From assembly GCA_937891135.1 (NCBI GenBank), contig CALAFB010000085.1, positions 1 to 14,172 of the forward strand: a stretch of DNA of 14,172 bases, given 5' to 3'. Every line of letters starts with the position of its first letter. The first letter of the stretch is position 1. The position numbers and the translations under genes are program-made. Shown here in pieces: positions 6,254-12,979 of the stretch. The stretch comes from an uncultured Elusimicrobium sp. GTDB lineage: Bacteria; Elusimicrobiota; Elusimicrobia; Elusimicrobiales; Elusimicrobiaceae. The notes under the pieces were generated by a model that worked only from the letters and a program-made list of their open reading frames with translations, did not search any database and was not told the DNA's origin.

Positions 6254-6850
6254 ATGATAAAAAATAATACCCGGCGGGGTTTTACGCAAACAGAAAAGGA
6301 TGTTGTTATAAAATTAGCGTCATTCCCGAAGGTTGTAATCGGGAATCTCCGCCGCTTGTCGTTTACAAACGGCGGTTTCACCCTCATAGAATTGTTAGTA
6401 GTAGTTCTAATCATCGGCATCTTAGCTGCCGTGGCGTTGCCGCAATACCAGAAAGCCGTTGCTAAAGCAAGGGCAGCGAAAATGGTTCATTTGATAGATA
6501 CCTATCAAAAAGCATTAGATGTGTATATACTAAGCCATGGAATTGATGCGAACAGAGATATCGGAGCGTTATCTTCAGTTTTGGATATAGAATATACTAC
6601 GGAAGATTTTAATAATATCATGAACTATTACTTAGGTAATGGATCCGGTGGATATGATATTTGGTGTTCCAAAGCCACTTCGGAAGAGGAAGTTTCAGAT
6701 TGTTCTATTATGCTGGGTGGTTCAAATGTAAGGGTAACTTTTGATATTAGGCGGTATGAAAATTCAGCGTGGACAGGAAGTTGTACAGGGTATGATTTAG
6801 ATGGAGAGGTCCTATGTGAATCCCTAAAACAAGCTGGGAAGGTAGATTAA
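6254..6850 (+). CDS. Type IV pilin (pilin 4) with 41-residue leader
   Basis: A 198-aa prepilin. ATG 6254 follows TAGGAGAACAA, and the first residues (MIKNNTRRGFTQ) are nearly those of pilin 3. Thirty-two extra codons (96 nt) lie between this first GFT and the true GGFTLIELLVVV, with cleavage expected after Gly41. The insert contains a dRS3-like palindrome read as SFPKVVIGN. The mature part is about 157 aa: assembly helix, ALPQYQKAVAKARAAK, then a variable domain with four cysteines (IWCSK, SDCSI, GSCTG, VLCES). An upstream in-frame ATG at 6104 would add a repeat-derived stretch and has no ribosome binding site, so I reject it. A terminator follows at 6873, and the gene appears to stand alone. 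Confidence 0.9.
   Translation: MIKNNTRRGFTQTEKDVVIKLASFPKVVIGNLRRLSFTNGGFTLIELLVVVLIIGILAAVALPQYQKAVAKARAAKMVHLIDTYQKALDVYILSHGIDANRDIGALSSVLDIEYTTEDFNNIMNYYLGNGSGGYDIWCSKATSEEEVSDCSIMLGGSNVRVTFDIRRYENSAWTGSCTGYDLDGEVLCESLKQAGKVD
6319..6350 (+). repeat. dRS3-like palindrome inside pilin 4 leader
   Basis: ATTCCCGA (6322-6329) / TCGGGAAT (6339-6346), with GTC before and CTCC after. It is almost the same as the element at 6967-7001 and similar to the one at 7061-7093. It lies in the coding frame of the leader and introduces no stop codon. Confidence 0.7.
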
Positions 6851-6872
6851 AATTAGTTGCCAAACAAATAAT

Positions 6873-6900
6873 TACCCCCGCTCATTAGAGCGGGGGTATT
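6873..6900 (+). terminator. Terminator hairpin of pilin 4
   Basis: An 11-bp perfect stem (6873-6883 with 6888-6898) with loop ATTA and a run of five G-C pairs. The T-run after it is weak (TATTATG). It lies 22 nt past the stop codon. Confidence 0.75.
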
Positions 6901-6918
6901 ATGAGATCAAATACCTTA

Positions 6919-6942
6919 TTATTTCACTCTGCCGGCGGAACC
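6919..6942 (-). pseudogene. Possible scrap of an aldolase gene 3' end
   Basis: On the minus strand the codons read GSAGRVK-stop, identical to the last seven residues of the aldolase that ends at 7179, with 12 identical bases (GCCGGCGGAACC). The preceding codons do not match, so only the tail survives. It may be a duplication or rearrangement footprint; chance is possible at this length. Confidence 0.35.
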
Positions 6943-6966
6943 AGGAATTGACGTTATTAAAAAGGG

Positions 6967-7093
6967 GTCATTCCCGAGAGTCGTAATCGGGAATCTCCTC
7001 CTATTTTTATAGACAAATTATGATATAAACATATGACATATGCTTATATATCAAAAGGTGGAGATCCCCGATAAAAACCTTCGGGGATGACGG
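6967..7093. repeat. Paired inverted palindromes (BIME-like)
   Basis: A hairpin element in + orientation (GTCATTCCCGA...TCGGGAATCTCC, 6967-7001) faces a copy in - orientation (GGAGATCCCCGA...TCGGGGATGAC, 7060-7091). The AT-rich centre is itself partly palindromic (CATATGACATATG at 7030-7042). The head-to-head pairing recalls bacterial interspersed mosaic elements, but the family here is GTCATYCCCGA-type. Confidence 0.65.
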
Positions 7094-7122
7094 CTTTATT
7101 TTAACCGAGGATGATACTCATG

Positions 7123-7155
7123 AAAAACTCCCTCGGATTTGAATCCGAGGGAGTT
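7123..7155 (-). terminator. Rho-independent terminator of fba
   Basis: A 14-bp inverted repeat (7126-7139 with 7142-7155; core CTCCCTCGGATT). On the minus strand it is followed by TTTTT, 24 nt beyond the aldolase stop. Confidence 0.93.
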
Positions 7156-7178
7156 ACACAACTATAAACTTTTACGAA

Positions 7179-8156
7179 TTACTTAACGCGGCCGGCGGAA
7201 CCGAATACGTTTTCGTTCTTTTCGGCGTACATTTTAATCAGTTCTTCGCGGGCCGGGCCCAAGTATTTGCGCGGGTCAAATTCTTCGGGCTTGGTGGCAA
7301 AGATTTTGCGGATCGTGGCGGTCATCACTAAGCGCCCGTCGGAGTCCACGTTAATTTTGCACACCGCGGATTTAGCGGCTTTGCGCAGTTGTTCTTCGGG
7401 AATCCCGGCGGTGTTATCTAACTTGCCGCCATATTCGTTAATTTGTTTGACGGCCCATTGCGGAACGGACGAAGACCCGTGCAGCACAATCGGGAACCCG
7501 GGCAAGCGTTTGGATACTTCGTCTAAAATATCAAAGCGCAGTTCGGGCAGTTTTTCACCGGGTTTTACTTTAAATTTGTAAGCCCCGTGGGAAGTGCCGA
7601 TAGAAATCGCCAACGAATCCACGCCTGTGCGTTTTACAAAATCTTCCACTTGGGCCGGGTCCGTATAGGTGTGGTGTTCGGCGGAAACTTCGTCTTCAAT
7701 CCCGGCCAAAACGCCTAATTCACCTTCTACGGTTACGTCGTGAGCGTGGGCATAATCCACTACTTTTTTGGTAAGAGCCACGTTTTCTTCATACGGCAAG
7801 TGGGAGCCGTCAATCATCACGGACGAAAACCCATTATCAATGCAGTCTTTGCACAGTTCAAAACTATCTCCGTGGTCCAAGTGCAAGCACAGCGGAACCG
7901 GTTTGCCCAGTTCACTCATCATTTCCACGGCACCGCGGGCCATCCAGCGTAGTAGCGTGGAGTTGGCATATTGGCGGGCACCTTTGGATACTTGCAAAAT
8001 TACCGGGGAACCGGTTTGCACACAAGCGGTAACAATCGCTTGCAGTTGCTCCATATTATTGAAGTTATAAGCCGGAATGGCATAGCCGCCGGCCATAGCG
8101 TCTTTGAACATTTGGCGGGTGTTTACCAAGCCAAGTTCTTTGTAAGAAACGGTCAT
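7179..8156 (-). CDS. fba: Class II fructose-bisphosphate aldolase
   Basis: A 325-aa zinc-dependent aldolase of glycolysis/gluconeogenesis. It interconverts fructose 1,6-bisphosphate with dihydroxyacetone phosphate and glyceraldehyde 3-phosphate in the cytosol. Family residues are all present: LHLDHGDS (His92, Asp94, His95), VEGELG (144-148), SIGTSHGAYK with the metal-ligand type His190, VLHGSS with His226, and KINVDSD near 268-273. Length and motifs fit the class IIB group; a tagatose-bisphosphate aldolase cannot be excluded by eye. ATG 8156 has an excellent AGGAGG site. The gene stands alone with its own strong terminator, divergent from the pilin 5 promoter region. Confidence 0.96.
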   Translation of the reverse strand: MTVSYKELGLVNTRQMFKDAMAGGYAIPAYNFNNMEQLQAIVTACVQTGSPVILQVSKGARQYANSTLLRWMARGAVEMMSELGKPVPLCLHLDHGDSFELCKDCIDNGFSSVMIDGSHLPYEENVALTKKVVDYAHAHDVTVEGELGVLAGIEDEVSAEHHTYTDPAQVEDFVKRTGVDSLAISIGTSHGAYKFKVKPGEKLPELRFDILDEVSKRLPGFPIVLHGSSSVPQWAVKQINEYGGKLDNTAGIPEEQLRKAAKSAVCKINVDSDGRLVMTATIRKIFATKPEEFDPRKYLGPAREELIKMYAEKNENVFGSAGRVK

Positions 8157-8228
8157 TGTAAGGCCTCCTAAAAAATTAAACTTCTACATATTTATTTTAC
8201 AATTTTTTGGAGTTGTTTGGGCCGTTCA

Positions 8229-8356
8229 TTTTAAAAGGCTTGACGCGTTTTTTTTTTTTGGTAGATTTTAACGGTAAGAGCCGTATAAATGGGGGGAGAT
8301 ACCCGGCTCCTAAAAGCCGTTTTAAAGGGTGTTTTTGCCCCAAATAAAGGCATACG
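8229..8356 (+). repeat. 128-bp pilin promoter/leader cassette, copy A
   Basis: Nearly identical to 12980-13107, differing only in a block of about seven bases (around 8303-8309). It contains the T12 promoter and a transcribed leader with conserved pairing potential (AACGG ... CCGTT). It ends at GCATACG, about 40 nt before pilin 5. Confidence 0.85.
8240..8267 (+). promoter_or_regulatory. Pilin 5 promoter with T12 spacer
   Basis: TTGACG (8240-8245), a 16-nt spacer containing twelve Ts (8248-8259), and TAGATT (8262-8267). The geometry is identical to the promoter at 12991 and to the one at 2053. Confidence 0.7.
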
Positions 8357-8396
8357 GTTGTTATGAAATTAAACTAAAACAGTAGGAGATTAACAT

Positions 8397-8900
8397 ATGA
8401 AACAAAGTAATAAACGGGGTTTTACCCTTATTGAACTACTAGTAGTAGTTCTCATCATTGGTATTCTGGCAGCAGTTGCCTTGCCGCAATACCAAAAGGC
8501 GGTTTATAAGGCCCGCGCTACAGAGGTTATTACATTGGGAAAAACCATTGCCCAAGGGATGGATCTCTATGAATTAGAACACGGACTTTCTGAAAACAAC
8601 TTCATTGAATTTTTGACACGCGGTGCTACACAAGAATTAGATATAGATGTATCCGGTTCACTCGTATGTGAGGAAGGAAAAAGTTTTTGTACCTCAAACA
8701 CAGGGGTAGATGTGAACATGGCGTCTTGCGGTTGGTTGGAGGGAGATTTCGCTAAATGTGTGATACAGGTTGACATGCATAATCCTTTGATCAGTATTTT
8801 TTATGAAAAGGGGTTTGACAATGCATGGCGTTGGAGTTGTGTTGCCTCACCAGAAGATGAAGATTATTGTGCTGTTTTTAACAGTTTAGCCCAAAATTAA
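8397..8900 (+). CDS. Type IV pilin (pilin 5)
   Basis: A 167-aa prepilin with a standard short leader. MKQSNKRG|FTLIELLVVV puts the cut after Gly8 and leaves about 159 aa mature, with Glu at +5. ATG 8397 follows TAGGAGA at good spacing. After ALPQYQKAVYKARATEV the C-terminal domain is acidic and has six cysteines (LVCEE, SFCTS, ASCGW, AKCVI, WSCVA, DYCAV), more than in pilins 1, 2 and 4. It has its own promoter cassette and terminator and lies between two metabolic units, so it is an independent cistron. Whether it is the main pilus subunit or one of several alternatives is unknown. Confidence 0.95.
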   Translation: MKQSNKRGFTLIELLVVVLIIGILAAVALPQYQKAVYKARATEVITLGKTIAQGMDLYELEHGLSENNFIEFLTRGATQELDIDVSGSLVCEEGKSFCTSNTGVDVNMASCGWLEGDFAKCVIQVDMHNPLISIFYEKGFDNAWRWSCVASPEDEDYCAVFNSLAQN

Positions 8901-8924
8901 CATTCATACCCGCTATCACCCGTT

Positions 8925-8960
8925 TCAAGCACTTTTTAGTAGAAAAAGTGCTTGATTTTT
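8925..8960 (+). terminator. Terminator of pilin 5
   Basis: A 13-bp perfect stem (8925-8937 with 8943-8955; AAGCACTTTTT arm), a 5-nt loop, then a T-run (8956-8960). Confidence 0.92.
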
Positions 8961-8980
8961 AATCTATTTTGGCGTATAAT
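8952..8980 (+). promoter_or_regulatory. Promoter of the pepM42-tkt-PPC operon
   Basis: TTGATT (8952-8957), a 17-nt spacer and TATAAT (8975-8980), 31 nt before the M42 start. The -35 box sits in the 3' arm of the pilin 5 terminator, so the two signals overlap. Confidence 0.75.
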
Positions 8981-9003
8981 GTAACTACTTTAATTAGGTT
9001 CAA

Positions 9004-9015
9004 ATGAAAAAATGA
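9004..9015 (+). other. Three-codon mini-ORF overlapping the M42 start
   Basis: ATG-AAA-AAA-TGA begins at 9004, and its stop overlaps ATG 9012 (ATGA). The nearest AGG (8996-8998) lies 5 nt before the mini-ORF and 13 nt before 9012, so spacing favours the mini-ORF. It could act through termination-reinitiation, or be chance. Confidence 0.35.
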
Positions 9016-10052
9016 CACTAAAACCCGATTTTTCTATTCTTAAAACGCTTACCCAACTGCCCGGTATTGCCGGGCGGGAAAGTGCGGTGCGCGCGTACCT
9101 TCAAACCTTATTAACCCCCTATGCCGATACTATTCGTACGGATGCACTGGGCAATTTGATTGTATCCAAAAAAGGTACGTCCGATAAACACCTGTTACTG
9201 TGTGCCCACATGGATGAAGTGGGCCTTATGGTTCATTTTGTAGATGAGCACGGTTTTTTGCGTTTTGTAACCGTGGGCGGCATTGACCCGCGTACCTTAC
9301 TTGCACAGCGTGTGCGCGTGCAAACCAAAAACGGCCCGTTACTGGGGATTATCGGCACCAAGCCGGCCCATATTACTACTGAGGCCGAGCGCAGTAAAGC
9401 CGTTCCCCTAAAAGACCTTTTTATAGATGTGGGCTTGCCGGCTGACGAGGTTAAAAAGCGCGTTTCCCCTGGGGATTTTGCCGTGTTAGACCGTTCTTAT
9501 GAAGAATTTGGCGACGGGCTTATTTCAGCCAAAGCAATTGATAACCGGGCCGGCGTTTTTATCCAGGCCGAGGTATTCAAACATCTTAAAAAGCCGTTTT
9601 ATAATGTAGATGCCGTATTTACCGTGCAGGAAGAAGTTGGTGTGCGCGGGGCTACTACGGCCGCGTACGGGCTGACGCCGGACGTGTGTTTATGTTTAGA
9701 TACTACGGGTGCAGCCGATATTCCTGGCGTATCTCCGCAAGATTATATTGTGCGTTTAGGCGGCGGAGTGGGAATTACGGCCTTAGATGCCCGCACCATT
9801 ACGCCCCAACCTTTACTAGATGCACTTACGGGGGTATGCACTAAAAATCATATTCCGTATCAGGTGCGTGTGGCGCCGCGCGGCGGGAATGATGCCGGGG
9901 CGGTGCACCTGTCCAAGACCGGGGTACCCAGTTGCGCGCTGTCATTGCCTACGCGCAACATTCACAGTAATGTAGAGATTTGTGCCAAGCAAGATATACA
10001 AGCAATGTTGGATTTGACTTATTTTTGTACTGAGCAAGGGCTAAAATACTAG
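9012..10052 (+). CDS. M42 family metallo-aminopeptidase
   Basis: A 346-aa cytosolic di-zinc aminopeptidase of the M42 (FrvX/glutamyl aminopeptidase, TET) family, which trims peptides in large self-compartmenting assemblies. All expected metal and catalytic residues are visible: AHMDEVG with His66 and Asp68, KAIDNRAG with bridging Asp177, VQEEVGVRGA with Glu207 (general base) and Glu208, CLDTT with Asp230, and RNIHSNVE with His318. GGNDAGAVHL is also typical. Length is normal. Older annotations call such proteins endoglucanase or cellulase, which is not supported. First gene of an apparent three-gene operon; the next start follows 8 nt after its stop. Peptide specificity cannot be read from the sequence. 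Confidence 0.94.
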   Translation: MTLKPDFSILKTLTQLPGIAGRESAVRAYLQTLLTPYADTIRTDALGNLIVSKKGTSDKHLLLCAHMDEVGLMVHFVDEHGFLRFVTVGGIDPRTLLAQRVRVQTKNGPLLGIIGTKPAHITTEAERSKAVPLKDLFIDVGLPADEVKKRVSPGDFAVLDRSYEEFGDGLISAKAIDNRAGVFIQAEVFKHLKKPFYNVDAVFTVQEEVGVRGATTAAYGLTPDVCLCLDTTGAADIPGVSPQDYIVRLGGGVGITALDARTITPQPLLDALTGVCTKNHIPYQVRVAPRGGNDAGAVHLSKTGVPSCALSLPTRNIHSNVEICAKQDIQAMLDLTYFCTEQGLKY

Positions 10053-10060
10053 GAGAAATT

Positions 10061-12400
10061 ATGCCTTTTATGTGGAACCAAAAACGGGCCGTATATAAAA
10101 ATGTAACCGAAGTAGCACAAAATCCGGCGTACCGGATGAACTTAAATGAAGCCGCTGTACTGGAGCGGCTGGACGTTATTTACCGTACGTTATGTGCTAT
10201 TTTGTATAACTTTGTACCGTCGTCGGGGCACCCGGGGGGAAGTATTTCCAGCGGGAGGTTTGTGTCGTACCTTATTTATAAAAATTTAGCGTATAACTTC
10301 TCTGCCCCGCACGAAGAAAGTGCCGATATTATTTCGTACGCGGCCGGGCATAAAGCTTTAGGGATGTATGCGATGTGGGCACTTCGTAATGAATGTGTGC
10401 GTATCGGGGAACCGGAACTATTGCCTGTGCGGGAAGACCAGCAGCTGCGTTTGGAAGATTTATTGGGATTCCGTCATAATGTGGTGCAACAAACCCCTTT
10501 ATTTACCAAATTTCACAGTAAACCCTTAGGTGGTCACCCGGAGTCGTCCACCCCGTTTGTACGGTTATGTACGGGGGCTAGCGGAGTGGGGGTAGCCAGT
10601 TCGGTCGGTCTTGCTGTTGCGGTAGCAGATACATACGGTGTCAACTGCCCGCAAGTCCATATTGTAGAAGGCGAAGGCGGCTTAACGGCCGGGCGCGTAT
10701 CGGAAGCGTTATCTATGGCGGCTACCGCGCAACTTAAAAATGCCGTTTTTCATATTGACTGGAACCAGGCATCTATTGAAACCAATGCTGTTACTGCGGA
10801 AGGAAGCCGGCCGGGGGATTACGTCCAATGGACGCCTGCCGAACTTTTCTATATGCACGATTGTAACGTGATAGAGGTTCCCAACGGGCATGATTTTACA
10901 CAAATTTATGCGGCCCAAAAATTAGCGCAAGAAATTTCCAACCACCAGCCCACGGCGATTATTTACCGCACAGTCAAAGGGTGGAAATACGGTCTAGAAG
11001 GCAAGGCCTCCCACGGTAGCGGGCATAAATTTTGTTCCGAAGAATTTTACCAGGCACTTGCCGAATTTGAAAAAACATTTAATGAAACTTTTCCGCGTTT
11101 TGAAGGGGATAAAACGCCCGAAAACATAGAGAAATCCTATTGGGAAAGTCTGCTTGTTATCCGTCGTGTGTTGGAAAAAGACTCCCAAATTGTGCCGTTT
11201 GCTGTGGCAAATATACGCCGCGCAGCACAAGACTTGTTAGCCCAAAAACGTACGGTTCGCCCTGGTTTGGGAAATGTCCAAAAATTGTATACATTTGCAG
11301 GAAAACCGTCTCCGTTTAGTTTTGAACCGGGCAAAGATTATACCACGCGCGGTATTTTGGGTAAAACGCTTTCTTATTTAAATAAAGAAACGGGTGGAAC
11401 CTTGTTCGTGGGTTCGGCCGATTTATATGCCAGTACCGGGGCTGGTGCTACGGCCGATGAATTTGTACCCGGTTATTTTAATACGCTTTCTAATCCGTTA
11501 AGCCGTCGTTTGAGTGCCGGAGGAATTTGTGAAGACGGCATGGCAGGGGTGTGCAGCGGGATTTCTTCGTTCGGACATCAAGTCGGTGTTGCATCTTCTT
11601 ACGGGGCGTTTTTAGCGTTTGAACATGTGGCGGCCCGTTTGCACGCCATTGGGGTACAAGCCGCACGGGATGTGGGATTGCAGCCCAATACACTTATTTT
11701 ATTTAACGGGCATGCCGGGCTTCCTACCGGGGAAGACGGCCCCACACATGCGGACCCGCAAAGTTTGCAACTTGTGCAGGATAATTTCCCGCGAGGGGCA
11801 TGCATTACGTTAACACCGTTTGAGGTAGATGAAATTTGGCCGTTAGTAACTACCGCTTTGGCCCGTCGTCCGGCAATTTTAGCTCCGTTTGTTATTCGTC
11901 CGGCTGCCCAATTTATGGACCGTGCCCAATTAGGGGTTGATTCGGCTCAGGCAGCTACGAATGGGGTTTACTATTTACACCGTGCTGCTGCGTCCAAAGC
12001 CGGGGCCATTTTTGTACAGGGAGCCGGGATTGCGCGTATTGTCGCAGCACACGTTCTACCTGAAATAGTAGCCGGGCGCGCACCGGACGTAAACATTTTG
12101 TATGTAACCAGCCGGGAGTTGTTTGAATTATTGCCGCAAGCCGAGCAAGACAAACTGGTCCCGCCGGAGATAATGCAAACCGCTATCGGGTTTACGGATT
12201 TTACACTACCTACGCTGGATTGTTGGCTGCACAGCCAAAAAGGGCGTGCGGGCAGTTTGTATCCGCATAAAAACGGGCGGTATTTAGGCAGTGCGGCAGG
12301 GGCCAATCTGTATAAAGAAGCGGGCTTAGACGGTGCATCCCTCTTAGCCCATATCCGCGCTTACGCGCAAGATTTAAAACGGGGGGCAGATTGGTATTAA
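10061..12400 (+). CDS. Transketolase-like ThDP enzyme, long form (779 aa)
   Basis: A thiamine-diphosphate enzyme of transketolase type, expected to move two-carbon units between sugar phosphates in the pentose phosphate pathway. Visible landmarks: SSGHPGG (55-60), GGHPESSTP (157-165), a ThDP/Mg motif EGEGGLTAG ending near Asn235 (HIDWNQASIE), catalytic-type Glu491 in GGICEDGMAG, and HAGLPTGEDGPTHADPQ (551-567), matching the GEDGPTH signature of transketolases. It is about 100 residues longer than the usual 650-680 aa; much of the excess lies between the ThDP and pyrimidine domains (about 320-430). The ThDP motif starts GEGG rather than the usual GDG. A related activity (other ketol donor, or E1-like 2-oxo acid chemistry) is possible. 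AGGAGA precedes ATG 10061. Confidence 0.85.
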   Translation: MPFMWNQKRAVYKNVTEVAQNPAYRMNLNEAAVLERLDVIYRTLCAILYNFVPSSGHPGGSISSGRFVSYLIYKNLAYNFSAPHEESADIISYAAGHKALGMYAMWALRNECVRIGEPELLPVREDQQLRLEDLLGFRHNVVQQTPLFTKFHSKPLGGHPESSTPFVRLCTGASGVGVASSVGLAVAVADTYGVNCPQVHIVEGEGGLTAGRVSEALSMAATAQLKNAVFHIDWNQASIETNAVTAEGSRPGDYVQWTPAELFYMHDCNVIEVPNGHDFTQIYAAQKLAQEISNHQPTAIIYRTVKGWKYGLEGKASHGSGHKFCSEEFYQALAEFEKTFNETFPRFEGDKTPENIEKSYWESLLVIRRVLEKDSQIVPFAVANIRRAAQDLLAQKRTVRPGLGNVQKLYTFAGKPSPFSFEPGKDYTTRGILGKTLSYLNKETGGTLFVGSADLYASTGAGATADEFVPGYFNTLSNPLSRRLSAGGICEDGMAGVCSGISSFGHQVGVASSYGAFLAFEHVAARLHAIGVQAARDVGLQPNTLILFNGHAGLPTGEDGPTHADPQSLQLVQDNFPRGACITLTPFEVDEIWPLVTTALARRPAILAPFVIRPAAQFMDRAQLGVDSAQAATNGVYYLHRAAASKAGAIFVQGAGIARIVAAHVLPEIVAGRAPDVNILYVTSRELFELLPQAEQDKLVPPEIMQTAIGFTDFTLPTLDCWLHSQKGRAGSLYPHKNGRYLGSAAGANLYKEAGLDGASLLAHIRAYAQDLKRGADWY

Positions 12401-12417
12401 CCCCCAAGGAGAGAAAA

Positions 12418-12846
12418 ATGGCAGAAGAAAAACCTTATTTAACCGGAAGAACTTATTTGTTCAAACTTCCAAAAGGGAAAGACTTGTTGGAAGAACTCAT
12501 TGATTTTTGCCACGACAACCAGGTCAAATGTGGAATCGTATCGGTGGTGGGTGCGGTATCCAATGCAACGATTGCCTATTATGACCAGGCCAAAAAGAAA
12601 TTTGAGAAAGCCCAAATTGATGAGGAGTTGGAATTATTAAACTTAACCGGTAATATCAGTATCCAGGATAACCGTCCCATGGTACACGCGCATGTAACGC
12701 TGGCCGATAAAGAGCACGCCGTTATTGGCGGGCATTTATTGCCGGGCACCAAAATTTTTGTGTGTGAAGCCTACATCCAGGAACTGGTGGGGGAGCCGAA
12801 AGTGCGCCGTATGGACAAAGTGACGAAGCTGAGCATTTGGTCCTAA
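12418..12846 (+). CDS. PPC/DUF296 domain protein
   Basis: A 142-aa single-domain protein of the PPC (plants and prokaryotes conserved, DUF296) family. Signature: CGIVSVVGAVSNATIAYYD (38-56), ELLNLTGNIS (72-81), MVHAHVTLAD (88-97) and AVIGGHLLPGTKIFVCEAY (101-119). Histidines 90, 92 and 106 sit where family members carry a conserved metal-type cluster. Prokaryotic members are small trimers, sometimes described as DNA-binding-like, with no settled function. I chose ATG 12418 because it has AAGGAGAG at good distance; the frame also extends to a GTG-like start inside the transketolase end. Last gene of the M42-tkt unit, with a terminator at 12873. Confidence 0.92.
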   Translation: MAEEKPYLTGRTYLFKLPKGKDLLEELIDFCHDNQVKCGIVSVVGAVSNATIAYYDQAKKKFEKAQIDEELELLNLTGNISIQDNRPMVHAHVTLADKEHAVIGGHLLPGTKIFVCEAYIQELVGEPKVRRMDKVTKLSIWS

Positions 12847-12872
12847 TGCAGATGTAACAAATCATTAAAAAG

Positions 12873-12896
12873 AGGCTGGGGTTCCCCGGCCTTTTT
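12873..12896 (+). terminator. Terminator of the M42-tkt-PPC operon
   Basis: AGGCTGGGG (12873-12881) pairs with CCCCGGCCT (12884-12892), with one G-T pair and a very short loop, followed by TTTTC. It lies 27 nt past the PPC stop. Confidence 0.9.
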
Positions 12897-12979
12897 CGTT
12901 TAAAACTTCAAATTTCTTATATTGTTTTTATTCATTTGTCATGACCTTGTTTTTTTTGTTGTTTGTGGTTGTCTGTTTG
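12897..12979. other. T-rich spacer without features
   Basis: This stretch between the operon terminator and the second leader cassette is T/G-rich on the + strand. I see no gene or clear structure in it. Confidence 0.4.

Noticed and set aside
5995..6420. A 141-aa minus-strand open frame, and a similar shorter one at 5145-5339
   Set aside because: Both are the antisense of the conserved pilin N-terminal region and its repeats; the likeness between them comes only from the opposite strand being conserved. No ribosome binding site.
8270..8356. Possible c-di-GMP or other known riboswitch in the pilin leader
   Set aside because: The conserved leader lacks the GEMM core sequences I would expect; kept only as an uncharacterised conserved leader.
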